This document shows, one piece after another, positions 7,807-14,868 of a DNA stretch of 64,000 nt; position 1 is the first letter of the stretch, and each line of letters starts with the position of its first letter. The translations under genes were made by a program, and so were the position numbers. Under the pieces are notes generated by a model. That model was not told the DNA's origin. It was given only the letters and a program-made list of their open reading frames with translations, and searched no databases. Source of the DNA: Meiothermus sp. (lineage in GTDB: Bacteria > Deinococcota > Deinococci > Deinococcales > Thermaceae); contig NZ_BPIJ01000003.1 in the NCBI RefSeq assembly GCF_026004055.1, positions 282,406 through 346,405 on the forward strand, written 5' to 3'.

Positions 7807-8601
7807 ATGACTTCTCATTTTAGTCGGGTAGCCTTTACCTACGACCGGACGCGGTATCATCCGCCCGAGGTTTCCGGGCGCATCGCCACGGCGCTCACGG
7901 CCCCGGTGGAGAAGTTATTCCGCGACCCTTTATTCTTGGAAATAGGCGCAGGTACCGGCCGGATTTCGGTGCCGATTATTGCCCGGGGGTATCGCTACAT
8001 TGCCCTGGACGACAACCCGGCTATGCTCGAGGTATTGCGGCAAAAAGTGGCCGGCGTAGCCCGCAAAGCCCGTCTGGTCGAGGCCGATGCCCGCGAGCTG
8101 CCTTTCGAGCCTGCCAGCTTGCACGCAGTGATTGCGGTGCACTTCTGGCACCTTTTGGACAACTGGCAGCAGGCTTTGCGCGAATGTCTGCGGGTTTTGC
8201 GTCCGGGAGGTTTTTTGTTCGAGGGCTGGGACATCTCCGACGACGAGAGCGAAGACTGGCGTATCCAGCAAAAATGGAAAGAAATTCTGGCCGGTCTGGG
8301 CTATACCCTGGTGCGAGGCCGCCACCAGGCCCGCCTGGCCGAGGTAGAAAAGGCGTTGCTCCGCCACGGCCTCGAGCCCAAAGCCAAAACCGTGGCCGAC
8401 TGGGTCGAACTGCGCAGCCCTCGCACCAGCCTCGAGATGCTCCTGGAGCGCATCTACTCCTTCACCTGGGACGTTCCGGAGGAAGTTTTTAGGCCCTCGG
8501 TGGCTGAACTGGCCCATTGGATTAGTGAGACCTACCCCGACCCCGACATGGAATACCCCATTCACTGGAAATTCGTGGTGCGCAGTAGCCGGGTTCCTTA
8601 G
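7807..8601 (+). CDS. Class I SAM-dependent methyltransferase
   Basis: A 264-residue protein with a Rossmann-type methyltransferase domain. Motif I is FLEIGAGTGRI (about residues 43-53), the acidic residue binding the ribose is in ALDDNP, and the post-motif is RVLRPGGFLFEGWD. The family methylates small molecules, quinone precursors or macromolecules; the substrate cannot be told. A TAAAAT sequence 5 bases before the ATG and a TTGATC further up are possible promoter elements, and another TATAAT lies at 7763-7768. The gene stands alone, right of the IS element. Its TAG stop directly touches the left terminal repeat of a MITE-like element. Confidence 0.85.
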   Translation: MTSHFSRVAFTYDRTRYHPPEVSGRIATALTAPVEKLFRDPLFLEIGAGTGRISVPIIARGYRYIALDDNPAMLEVLRQKVAGVARKARLVEADARELPFEPASLHAVIAVHFWHLLDNWQQALRECLRVLRPGGFLFEGWDISDDESEDWRIQQKWKEILAGLGYTLVRGRHQARLAEVEKALLRHGLEPKAKTVADWVELRSPRTSLEMLLERIYSFTWDVPEEVFRPSVAELAHWISETYPDPDMEYPIHWKFVVRSSRVP

Positions 8602-8894
8602 TGGTCTGATAACTTTTTTTCTTTGTCATTCCGAACAGAACAAAGCGATGTGTGGAATCTGATGCACCCTAGAGCAGTTCCCACGAATACCCCCAACAGC
8701 GGTGTGTGCTGGTGGGGGTAAAATACTGGCCGCCGCAAGGGCTGTGTTTGTGGAAGCGCGATGGTCCACCGCATACACCATCCGTGTGCAGTACCAGATT
8801 CCTCGTTGCACGGCGTGCGCCTCTCAATCAACAAGAAGTGGAGGGCAGAAGTTGGGTTCGTTAGCGGTATCCCGATTATTCTGTTACCAGAGCA
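8602..8894. mobile_element. MITE-like element, 293 bp, TGGTCTGRTAAC ends
   Basis: The left end is TGGTCTGATAAC (8602-8613) and the right end GTTACCAGAGCA (8883-8894); the terminal repeats match at 10 of 12 positions. It has no coding capacity. It fills exactly the space between the stop codons of two convergent genes, the methyltransferase and hisA. Its interior contains a GTCATTCCGAA...GGAATCTG motif with a partial inverted copy near 8800, and one copy of repeat family A at 8674-8764. Related ends occur at 42.0 and 60.3 kb. Confidence 0.7.
8674..8764 (+). repeat. Interspersed repeat family A, copy 1
   Basis: About 90 bp beginning GCAGTTCCCACGAATAC and ending GGAAGCGCGATGG, shared with 29855-29942 and more distantly with 34207-34298. 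It contains a perfect 8-bp stem, TACCCCCA (8688-8695) with TGGGGGTA (8713-8720). This copy lies inside the MITE-like element. Confidence 0.65.
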
Positions 8895-9596
8895 CTAAAC
8901 CCACTTCTTCAAGTCAATACGGCCCTCGTAAATGGCCTTGCCGGTAATGGCACCCTCCACCCCCAGGTTTTGCAGGGCCTCGAGGTCGGCATCTGAGGCG
9001 ATACCTCCTCCGGCAATCAAGAAGCCCGGCCAGACCGCGCGAACCTCGCGCACCACCGCCAGGTCGAGCCCGGCTAGGGTTCCATCGCGGCGCACATCGG
9101 TATAAATCAGGGTGCGAACCCCCCTATCCCATAGCTGCTGGCTCAGGCTTTTTACACTTAGGGCGGTCTGTTCGGCCCACCCCGAGATCACCACCTCCAA
9201 ACCCCTGGCGTCCAGGCTCACCACCACCCGCTCGGCTCCAAATGCCGCCAGCATCTGGCCCAGCACTTCTGGCGCCTTTACGGCCACGGTACCCACCACG
9301 ACTCGGTGGGCTCCCAAGGCCAGCATCTCGCGGGCCGCCTCTACACTGCGAACGCCACCCCCCACCTCAAAGGGGATGGTCACGGCCGCCGCAACTTCGC
9401 GCAAAACCGCCCGGTTCTCTCCCCGGCCTGTCGCCGCATCCAAGTCTACTAGGTGCAGCATGTGGGCACCCTGGGCCTGCCAGTGCAAGGCCGCCTCCAC
9501 CGGGTTCTCGTAGTAGACGGTTTCTTGGCTGGGGTCGCCTTCAAACAAACGCACGGCCCGCCCGGACTGGATATCTACCGCAGGAATAACCAACAC
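8895..9596 (-). CDS. hisA: Phosphoribosylformimino-AICAR-phosphate isomerase
   Basis: HisA catalyses the Amadori isomerisation of ProFAR to PRFAR in histidine synthesis. The 233-residue TIM barrel has both phosphate-binding halves: FEVGGGVRS (first) and LIAGGGIASDADL (second). The catalytic Asp residues are in IPAVDIQSGR (about residue 8) and VSLDARG (about 128). Length is normal for the family. The GTG start lies 6 bases after TACAAT, so it is leaderless. No other his genes are nearby. The gene abuts a MITE-like element at its TAG stop. Confidence 0.95.
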   Translation of the reverse strand: MLVIPAVDIQSGRAVRLFEGDPSQETVYYENPVEAALHWQAQGAHMLHLVDLDAATGRGENRAVLREVAAAVTIPFEVGGGVRSVEAAREMLALGAHRVVVGTVAVKAPEVLGQMLAAFGAERVVVSLDARGLEVVISGWAEQTALSVKSLSQQLWDRGVRTLIYTDVRRDGTLAGLDLAVVREVRAVWPGFLIAGGGIASDADLEALQNLGVEGAITGKAIYEGRIDLKKWV

Positions 9597-9602
9597 CTTG
9601 GG

Positions 9603-9608
9603 ATTGTA
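9603..9608 (-). promoter_or_regulatory. -10 hexamer of leaderless hisA promoter
   Basis: TACAAT on the minus strand, 6 bases before the GTG start at 9596, with no Shine-Dalgarno in between. Confidence 0.5.
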
Positions 9609-9631
9609 TCAGGCTTGCAGGGGCCAGCTCA

Positions 9632-10528
9632 TCAATAAATCTTCTTGCCTAATAAGCTGCTGGCCAGCTCAACCATCATCTTGGCCGTGCGATTGGCGAT
9701 GTCTAAGATGGGGTTCACCTCGACCAGGTCGAGGCTAGTGACGATGTTGGCGTCGGCCAGAAGCTCCATTAGCAGGTGGGCCTCGCGGTAGGTCAGGCCC
9801 CCGGGCACCGGAGTTCCCACCCCCGGCGCGATTTCGGGGTCGAGCACGTCGGCATCCAAAGAAACATGTACCTTGGCAAAACCCCGAAATTGATCCGCCA
9901 CCCGCTCGGCAATGGCCGGAATGCCCTGCACATCGATTTCTTTCATGGTGTAAACCGTGACCCCCCGCTCGCGCAGCAGTTTGACCTCACCTGCATCCAG
10001 GCTACGGATCCCGATCAGCACCACGTCCTCGGGTCGCACCTTGGCCCCGGGGCGGCTTAGGTTCACCAGACGGGGGTCGCCCAGGCCGCACAGGTGAGCC
10101 AGGGGCATCCCATGAATATTGCCGCTGGGGCTGGTCTCGGGGGTATTGAAATCGGCGTGGGCATCTACCCAGATCACCCCCATGCGCTCACCCCGGCCGG
10201 CCCCGGTAACCGAGCCCATGGAAATCGAGTGATCGCCACCCAGCACGATGGGAAACACCTCGGCAGGCATCTGGTTCAGGGTTTGGATGGTATCCAAGCA
10301 GACCGTGCGGATGGCCTCGAGGTAGCCCAACCCCCCCTGATCTTGCTGCTGGTGGCGCAAACTCTCGACCACCGGTACCTGGATGTCGCCGTAGTCGTGT
10401 ACGCGATGGCCCAGAACCTCGAGTACCTCCTGCAAGCGTGCATAACGCATGGCGCTGGGCCCCATATCCACCCCACGCCGCCCCTGGCCCAGATCCATGG
10501 GAACCCCCACGATACCAATCTGCTTCAT
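9632..10528 (-). CDS. rocF: Arginase
   Basis: Arginase hydrolyses arginine to ornithine and urea with a binuclear Mn site. The 298-residue protein has all ureohydrolase metal motifs: GGDHS (His at about residue 100), DAHADFNTP (Asp122, His124, Asp126) and SLDADVLDP near 228. The stretch NTPETSPSGNIHGMPLA is diagnostic for arginase rather than agmatinase. TAAACT lies 9 bases upstream of the ATG (10538-10543), suggesting a very short or absent leader. It points the same way as hisA but each gene has its own promoter. It probably serves arginine catabolism. Confidence 0.93.
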   Translation of the reverse strand: MKQIGIVGVPMDLGQGRRGVDMGPSAMRYARLQEVLEVLGHRVHDYGDIQVPVVESLRHQQQDQGGLGYLEAIRTVCLDTIQTLNQMPAEVFPIVLGGDHSISMGSVTGAGRGERMGVIWVDAHADFNTPETSPSGNIHGMPLAHLCGLGDPRLVNLSRPGAKVRPEDVVLIGIRSLDAGEVKLLRERGVTVYTMKEIDVQGIPAIAERVADQFRGFAKVHVSLDADVLDPEIAPGVGTPVPGGLTYREAHLLMELLADANIVTSLDLVEVNPILDIANRTAKMMVELASSLLGKKIY

Positions 10529-10644
10529 ACCGTTCCCAGTTTACCGTGGACGCTTGTGGGGACATTGAGCGTCCTATTTGACCATATCCTGGCCATTGAC
10601 CCCAGGCCTTTTCGGCGCTACAGTTAAGAGCTACGACCTGGGCG

Positions 10645-10650
10645 TAGCAT
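10645..10650 (+). promoter_or_regulatory. -10 hexamer of the YceD-family gene
   Basis: TAGCAT lies 6 bases before the ATG at 10657. The intervening AGGAAA contains AGGA but is too close to act as a normal Shine-Dalgarno, so a leaderless start is favoured. Confidence 0.4.
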
Positions 10651-10656
10651 AGGAAA

Positions 10657-11211
10657 ATGAAAGAAACTTACATTCAAAGCATCAATCTATCCCGCCTGCT
10701 GCGAGAGGGTGGCAGCACCGATGCCAGAGGCGAAATTCTGGAGTACATCGCCCTGCCAAACGAACGCATACCCCTGGAAGGTTCTGCGGTCTGGAAGGTC
10801 GGGGTTACCCGGGTAGAGGGCGAGGGCGGCCTGGAGCTGTGGCTATCGGGCGAGATTGCGGGTCTGGCTCTGCTGGAGTGCCGCCGCTGCCTGACCCCTA
10901 CTCCTACACCGGTGCGGGCCCACTTCCAGTACATGCTGCGCTATCAGGCCGGTTTATCGCACCTCGAGACCATCGAGGAAAACGAAGAAGAAATCCTGCT
11001 CTTCGGGCACCCCGACCTCGACCTAGAGCCCCTGTTGAGCGAGGCTTTTGCCCTCGAGCTGCCCTATACCGCCCTCTGCAAAGAAGACTGCAAGGGCCTA
11101 TGCCCGGTTTGCGGGGCCAACCGCAACGAGGTAGACTGCGGCCACCGCGAAGAACCCCAGACCAGACTGGGGGCCGAACTTTCCAAGTTGATGGGCGACT
11201 TGAAGGATTAA
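10657..11211 (+). CDS. YceD family (DUF177) protein
   Basis: A 184-residue member of the YceD/DUF177 family, whose members are needed for normal 23S rRNA accumulation in bacteria and plastids. The N-terminal beta-rich half is followed by LLECRRCLTP and a C-terminal Cys cluster CKEDCKGLCPVCGANRNEVDC, which is characteristic and probably binds zinc. In many bacteria yceD precedes rpmF, but here the next gene encodes a CHAD protein with its own promoter. The exact biochemical role is not established. Confidence 0.85.
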   Translation: MKETYIQSINLSRLLREGGSTDARGEILEYIALPNERIPLEGSAVWKVGVTRVEGEGGLELWLSGEIAGLALLECRRCLTPTPTPVRAHFQYMLRYQAGLSHLETIEENEEEILLFGHPDLDLEPLLSEAFALELPYTALCKEDCKGLCPVCGANRNEVDCGHREEPQTRLGAELSKLMGDLKD

Positions 11212-11265
11212 TCGGGAACCCCCGAATGTCATCCAACAATCATGGCCCACAACCAAACCCGATGC

Positions 11266-11271
11266 TAGGCT
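11266..11271 (+). promoter_or_regulatory. -10 hexamer of the CHAD gene
   Basis: TAGGCT lies exactly 6 bases before the ATG at 11278, with no Shine-Dalgarno. The same hexamer and similar spacing occur before mtnN at 41337. Confidence 0.45.
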
Positions 11272-11277
11272 GGTTCC

Positions 11278-11979
11278 ATGTCGGCGATAGGTCTGGAGCC
11301 CTGGCTCCAACACTTGCTTGATCATCTACCCATCGCCCGAGAAGGCCGAGACCCCGAGGGGGTGCACCAGGTGCGGGTAGCGGTGCGGCGCTTGCGGGTG
11401 TGGCTACGGCTGGCCGGGATGCGCGTGCTACAGGACGACCTGGCCTGGCTGGTGCGTGCGGCAGGTGAGGTGCGCGACCTGGAGGTGCTGTTGCAATATC
11501 CCAACCTGCCCAAGGCCTTCCGAACCTGGGCCGAGCATCGACTGAAACAGGCCCGTACAGTGTTTGTCCCGCTGCTGGACTCCCCAAGGCTGGCCGGCCT
11601 TTTGCGGGCGCTGTCTATCTTGCCTCCGCTGGACAAAAAGTTGGCCGAGTTCCGGTTAGCACGCTTTGTGCGACAAGTGGAGCGCCGGGCCCAGGAATGG
11701 CACAGCGAAAATAGCCTCGAACACCTGCACGCTTTACGTCGGGCCTTGCGGCGTTTGCGCTACGCACAGGAGTGGCTCGAGCAAGATAGCCATACCGTGA
11801 AGACCCTGCAGGAGATTTTTGGGCAGGTGGGCGATCTGAGTTTTACCTTGAATTACCTTGCCGCTTTTGAGGCCGAAGGAGGCCAGGTGTCTATGCGCTA
11901 CCGCAAACAGCTCGAGGCCAGTCTAGCCGACGCACTTGAGACGGCCAAGCAAGCCTGGAGACAAAAAGCCCAACTGTAA
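11278..11979 (+). CDS. CHAD domain protein
   Basis: A 233-residue protein formed almost entirely by a CHAD domain, an all-helical fold with conserved His and many basic residues that binds inorganic polyphosphate. The two diagnostic basic helices are VHQVRVAVRRLRVWLRLAG near residue 30 and LHALRRALRRLRYAQEW near residue 150. There is no attached CYTH domain. It ends before a bidirectional hairpin that separates it from the convergent ribosomal protein genes. Polyphosphate granule association is known for the family and inferred here. Confidence 0.85.
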   Translation: MSAIGLEPWLQHLLDHLPIAREGRDPEGVHQVRVAVRRLRVWLRLAGMRVLQDDLAWLVRAAGEVRDLEVLLQYPNLPKAFRTWAEHRLKQARTVFVPLLDSPRLAGLLRALSILPPLDKKLAEFRLARFVRQVERRAQEWHSENSLEHLHALRRALRRLRYAQEWLEQDSHTVKTLQEIFGQVGDLSFTLNYLAAFEAEGGQVSMRYRKQLEASLADALETAKQAWRQKAQL

Positions 11980-11980
11980 A

Positions 11981-12005
11981 CAAAAACCGGAGGGGCTTCC
12001 TCCGG
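11981..12005 (-). terminator. Rho-independent terminator of the rpsT/bTHX transcript
   Basis: CCGGAGG (11987-11993) and CCTCCGG (11999-12005) form a 7-bp stem with a 5-base loop. On the minus strand the stem is followed by TTTTTG, giving a proper U-tract. The stem may also act on the convergent CHAD transcript. Confidence 0.7.
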
Positions 12006-12024
12006 CCGATACTGAACTAGGGGA

Positions 12025-12105
12025 TTACTTCTTGCGGGGGCGGTACTTGCCGTAAGAACCGCGGAAAATTTTGCCACGACGGGTACGACGATCACCTTTG
12101 CCCAT
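12025..12105 (-). CDS. Small ribosomal subunit protein bTHX
   Basis: A 26-residue, very basic peptide beginning MGKGDRRTRRGKIF and ending YGKYRPRKK. It is nearly identical to Thx of Thermus thermophilus, which sits in a cavity of the 30S head and stabilises rRNA. The Shine-Dalgarno AGGAG is 6 bases before the ATG. It lies 9 bases downstream of rpsT in the same direction, so the two small-subunit proteins are probably co-transcribed. It is a taxonomic marker for the Thermaceae. Confidence 0.95.
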   Translation of the reverse strand: MGKGDRRTRRGKIFRGSYGKYRPRKK

Positions 12106-12114
12106 ATTCTACTC

Positions 12115-12408
12115 CTAGGCTTTAGCACCACCCAAAAGCTGGGTTACCTTGCTCATCAGACGGGACTTGCGACGGCTGGCCGCGTTTTTGTGCAAGGTGG
12201 AACCTTTGGCGGCCTTATCGATCAGGCTTTCAGCATAGCGCATGACCCGCACCGCCTCGTCGGCATTGCCTTCTTTGGCCAGGGTCACTGCTTTCTTGCT
12301 GATGGTTTTGATGGCCGACATCTTGGACTTATTACGGGCACGACGCTTAAGCGACTGCCGGTGGCGCTTCATGGCCGAGGGGTTGCGAGCAGATTTTTTC
12401 TGTGCCAT
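12115..12408 (-). CDS. rpsT: 30S ribosomal protein S20
   Basis: A 97-residue basic helical protein that binds 16S rRNA early in 30S assembly. The family start [20 protein letters not shown] is clear, and the C-terminal part [14 protein letters not shown] fits S20. The ATG at 12408 is preferred to an upstream in-frame start because GGAG stands 6 bases before it and homologues begin here. It forms an operon with bTHX, closed by the terminator near 12000. Confidence 0.96.
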   Translation of the reverse strand: MAQKKSARNPSAMKRHRQSLKRRARNKSKMSAIKTISKKAVTLAKEGNADEAVRVMRYAESLIDKAAKGSTLHKNAASRRKSRLMSKVTQLLGGAKA

Positions 12409-12511
12409 ATTTCTCCAAAATTGCCTAAATGGGGGCTGCACAGCTCCAAGAGCAGCCTCGAGGCAAACCGCTCACAAGTCTAGCATACCTCTAAGCCCCG
12501 TGCCTAGACCC

Positions 12512-12895
12512 TCAAAATTCGTTGCGGGCTGCAACCCAGTCCATGCGCACCTGGCCTCGAGCCTCTCTAAAGCGAAAAATCACATCGTACAGATTGGCCT
12601 CGGCCGGATACCTGATTTCTTCGGCAAAGCGACCCTGGTAGCGTTTGACCAGCCCCGGGCCGGTCTGACCCGCTCGGCGAATCTCCACCTCAAAGCTTCC
12701 CCGGCGCAGGTCTCCGCTTACGGTCACTTTGACAAAAGCCCGAATGCCCGTCGCCCGAACCTGGTTGCGGGTCTCGCCGGTGTAGTTCCAATAGTAGACC
12801 GGGGTGAACGGAGCATAGCCTATCGCCAAGCCAAAGCGCTCGGCATACAAGTACACGCCCCCTACAATCAGGGCCAGAAATAAAAGGCTTCGCAC
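12512..12895 (-). CDS. Small membrane-anchored protein of unknown function
   Basis: A 127-residue protein with one N-terminal hydrophobic segment (VRSLLFLALIVGGVYLYAE) followed by about 100 residues rich in beta-strand pattern and charged residues, probably outside the membrane. No family was recognised. The GTG at 12895 is chosen because TATACT lies exactly 6 bases upstream, the leaderless spacing of this genome; an earlier GTG at 12979 would put 28 charged residues before the membrane helix and has no Shine-Dalgarno. Confidence 0.6.
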   Translation of the reverse strand: MRSLLFLALIVGGVYLYAERFGLAIGYAPFTPVYYWNYTGETRNQVRATGIRAFVKVTVSGDLRRGSFEVEIRRAGQTGPGLVKRYQGRFAEEIRYPAEANLYDVIFRFREARGQVRMDWVAARNEF

Positions 12896-12901
12896 AGTTT
12901 C

Positions 12902-12907
12902 AGTATA
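12902..12907 (-). promoter_or_regulatory. -10 hexamer setting the GTG start at 12895
   Basis: TATACT on the minus strand, followed by GAAACT and then GTG. Spacing and hexamer match other leaderless genes here. Confidence 0.5.
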
Positions 12908-13004
12908 TCGAGGTTCTCGCTGTTTTTTGTGCCTATCCAGCCAAGAAGGCACTCGAGCCGCCCAAAACCCAACACGCACAGCTTTGGGATTTCTGGCGAG
13001 GACA

Positions 13005-14834
13005 TTACCCTGAAGGAAAGACCCGGTTGCGCCCGGCCCGCTTGGCCAGGTAGAGCTGGGCGTCGGCGGCGGCCAGGAGTTTCTCGTGGTTGGGAAGGGT
13101 GGGGTCGCTGCTCACCCCGATGCTCACCGTGACCCGCAGGTCGGGGTGCAGCCCAGACCAGTCGTGGGTCTCGATGCGCCGGCGCACCCGCTCACAGGCC
13201 ACCAGCGCCCCCGCTAGGTCGGTTTGGGGAAAGACCAGGGCAAACTCCTCGCCCCCGTAGCGGGCGGCGAAGTCGACTCCCCGGCAGCCGGACTCGAGTA
13301 TCTGCCCCACCAAACGCAGCACGTCGTCGCCTACCTGGTGCGAGAAGGTGTCGTTGATGTGTTTAAAGTGGTCTATGTCCACCATGGCAATACTGAGGGG
13401 AAAGCCATAGCGTTTGGAAGCGGCAAACTCGCGCTCCAGGTTCTCCTCCAGGTAGCGACGGTTATAAAGCCGGGTGAGGGGGTCTTGGCGGGCCAGGCGC
13501 TCGAGTTCTTGGGACTGCTGGCGCAGCTTGTCCAGTAGCCGCGATTTTTCGGCGTTGGCTTCTTTGAGGCTTTCGATGGCCAGGGCCAGTTCGCGGTTGG
13601 CGCGGGCCAGCTCGGTATTACGCAGACGCTCAATTTCGGCCTCCTGACGCGCTTTTTCCACCTGGAACCCAGCCAGCAGGGCAGCGGTTTTTTGGGCTTG
13701 CTGCTCTTTGTGCAGCCGGCGCTCAATTTCGAGGGCCTGCCGGAGGTGGTACAGCGCCAGGGCCGGTTTTCGTGCTTGCTCGAAAACCTCAGACAGGGCT
13801 TGGTGAAACTCGAGCAAGGGCTTTTGCGGGCCCAGTTCTTCGGCCAGTCTGAGCCCTTGTTGCAGCATCGTTGTAGCGGCATCGGGCTGCCCCAAGCGCC
13901 CCAGGGCCGTACCCATCTGCAACCGCACGCTAAGCTCACCCAGACGGTTGCCCACCTCGCGGTGAAGGTCTTGTGCTTCCTGGAAAAACTGCAGGGCTTT
14001 TTCTGCATGGCCTAGCTTAGCCTGGCACAGGCCGAGGTTTTCCAAGCAGGTAGCCCGCACCAGAGGGCTCTCGAGCCGGTCGGCCATCTGCAGGGCTTGC
14101 TGGTGGTAGTCCAGTGCCTCTTGTACGCGACCCAGCCGCTGAAACACCAGGCCCAGGTTGGAGAGGGCGTTGGCCTGGCCCTGTAGGTCGCCTAGCGTTT
14201 GTTTGAGCTGCAGGCTTTCGCGGTAAAGCTCCACCGCACCGGGGTAGTCGCCCATCTCGAGGTAGACCAGCCCCAGGTTGTTGAGGGTAGCGGCCTCTCC
14301 CAGGCGGTCGCCCAGCTCGCGCTTGAGGGTCAGACTGCGCAAAAAATACTTGGTGGCCTCCTGGTAGTTGCCCAGGGTGTACTGAACTACGCCCACCCCA
14401 CTCAGGGCGTTGGCTTCTTGCAGCTTGAGTTCGTACCTGCGGCTTTGCTCGAGGGCTTGCAGATAATACTCCAGCGCCTTGGGAAAACTGCCCTGGAAGT
14501 AGTAGAAGTTGCCGAGGGCGTTTAGGGTATCTAGCTCGCCTCTAACCTCGGCGGAGGCCCGCAGGATGGAGAGGGCTTCCTCCAAGCACCCCTGGGCTGC
14601 CGGCAGGTTGCCCTGGCGAAAATGAAAATCGCCCAGGTTTTTGAGGGCCAGGCCGCGCCCGGCCGGATAAGCCGGGTTCTGCGACAAGATCAGCATCTCC
14701 TCCACCGTTTCCCTGGCCCGGCGCAGGTCACTCAGGCGCAGAAACTGGTAGAGCTGATCTAAGAGCCCCAGTTTTTCCGATAGGAGCTGGGTTTGGCTCA
14801 GCTGGGCCTCGAGGGCCTGGAGGGTTTGGTTCAT
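13005..14834 (-). CDS. TPR-repeat diguanylate cyclase, I-site present
   Basis: A 609-residue cytoplasmic protein. Residues about 50-380 are a row of tetratricopeptide repeats (for example LGNYQEATKYFLRSL and LGDYPGAVELY-like units). A coiled coil (about 395-440, KARQEAEIERLRNTELARAN) leads to a GGDEF domain. The active-site signature is GGEEF at about 527-531, and RGVD five residues earlier is a standard RxxD inhibitory c-di-GMP site. It should make c-di-GMP with product inhibition. The ATG at 14834 was chosen since the upstream extension is out of character. Its downstream-most neighbour on the same strand is a paralogue, 34 bases upstream. Confidence 0.9.
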   Translation of the reverse strand: MNQTLQALEAQLSQTQLLSEKLGLLDQLYQFLRLSDLRRARETVEEMLILSQNPAYPAGRGLALKNLGDFHFRQGNLPAAQGCLEEALSILRASAEVRGELDTLNALGNFYYFQGSFPKALEYYLQALEQSRRYELKLQEANALSGVGVVQYTLGNYQEATKYFLRSLTLKRELGDRLGEAATLNNLGLVYLEMGDYPGAVELYRESLQLKQTLGDLQGQANALSNLGLVFQRLGRVQEALDYHQQALQMADRLESPLVRATCLENLGLCQAKLGHAEKALQFFQEAQDLHREVGNRLGELSVRLQMGTALGRLGQPDAATTMLQQGLRLAEELGPQKPLLEFHQALSEVFEQARKPALALYHLRQALEIERRLHKEQQAQKTAALLAGFQVEKARQEAEIERLRNTELARANRELALAIESLKEANAEKSRLLDKLRQQSQELERLARQDPLTRLYNRRYLEENLEREFAASKRYGFPLSIAMVDIDHFKHINDTFSHQVGDDVLRLVGQILESGCRGVDFAARYGGEEFALVFPQTDLAGALVACERVRRRIETHDWSGLHPDLRVTVSIGVSSDPTLPNHEKLLAAADAQLYLAKRAGRNRVFPSG

Positions 14835-14868
14835 AGCCCGAAAAATCCTGGGTTTTATGATACCGATT

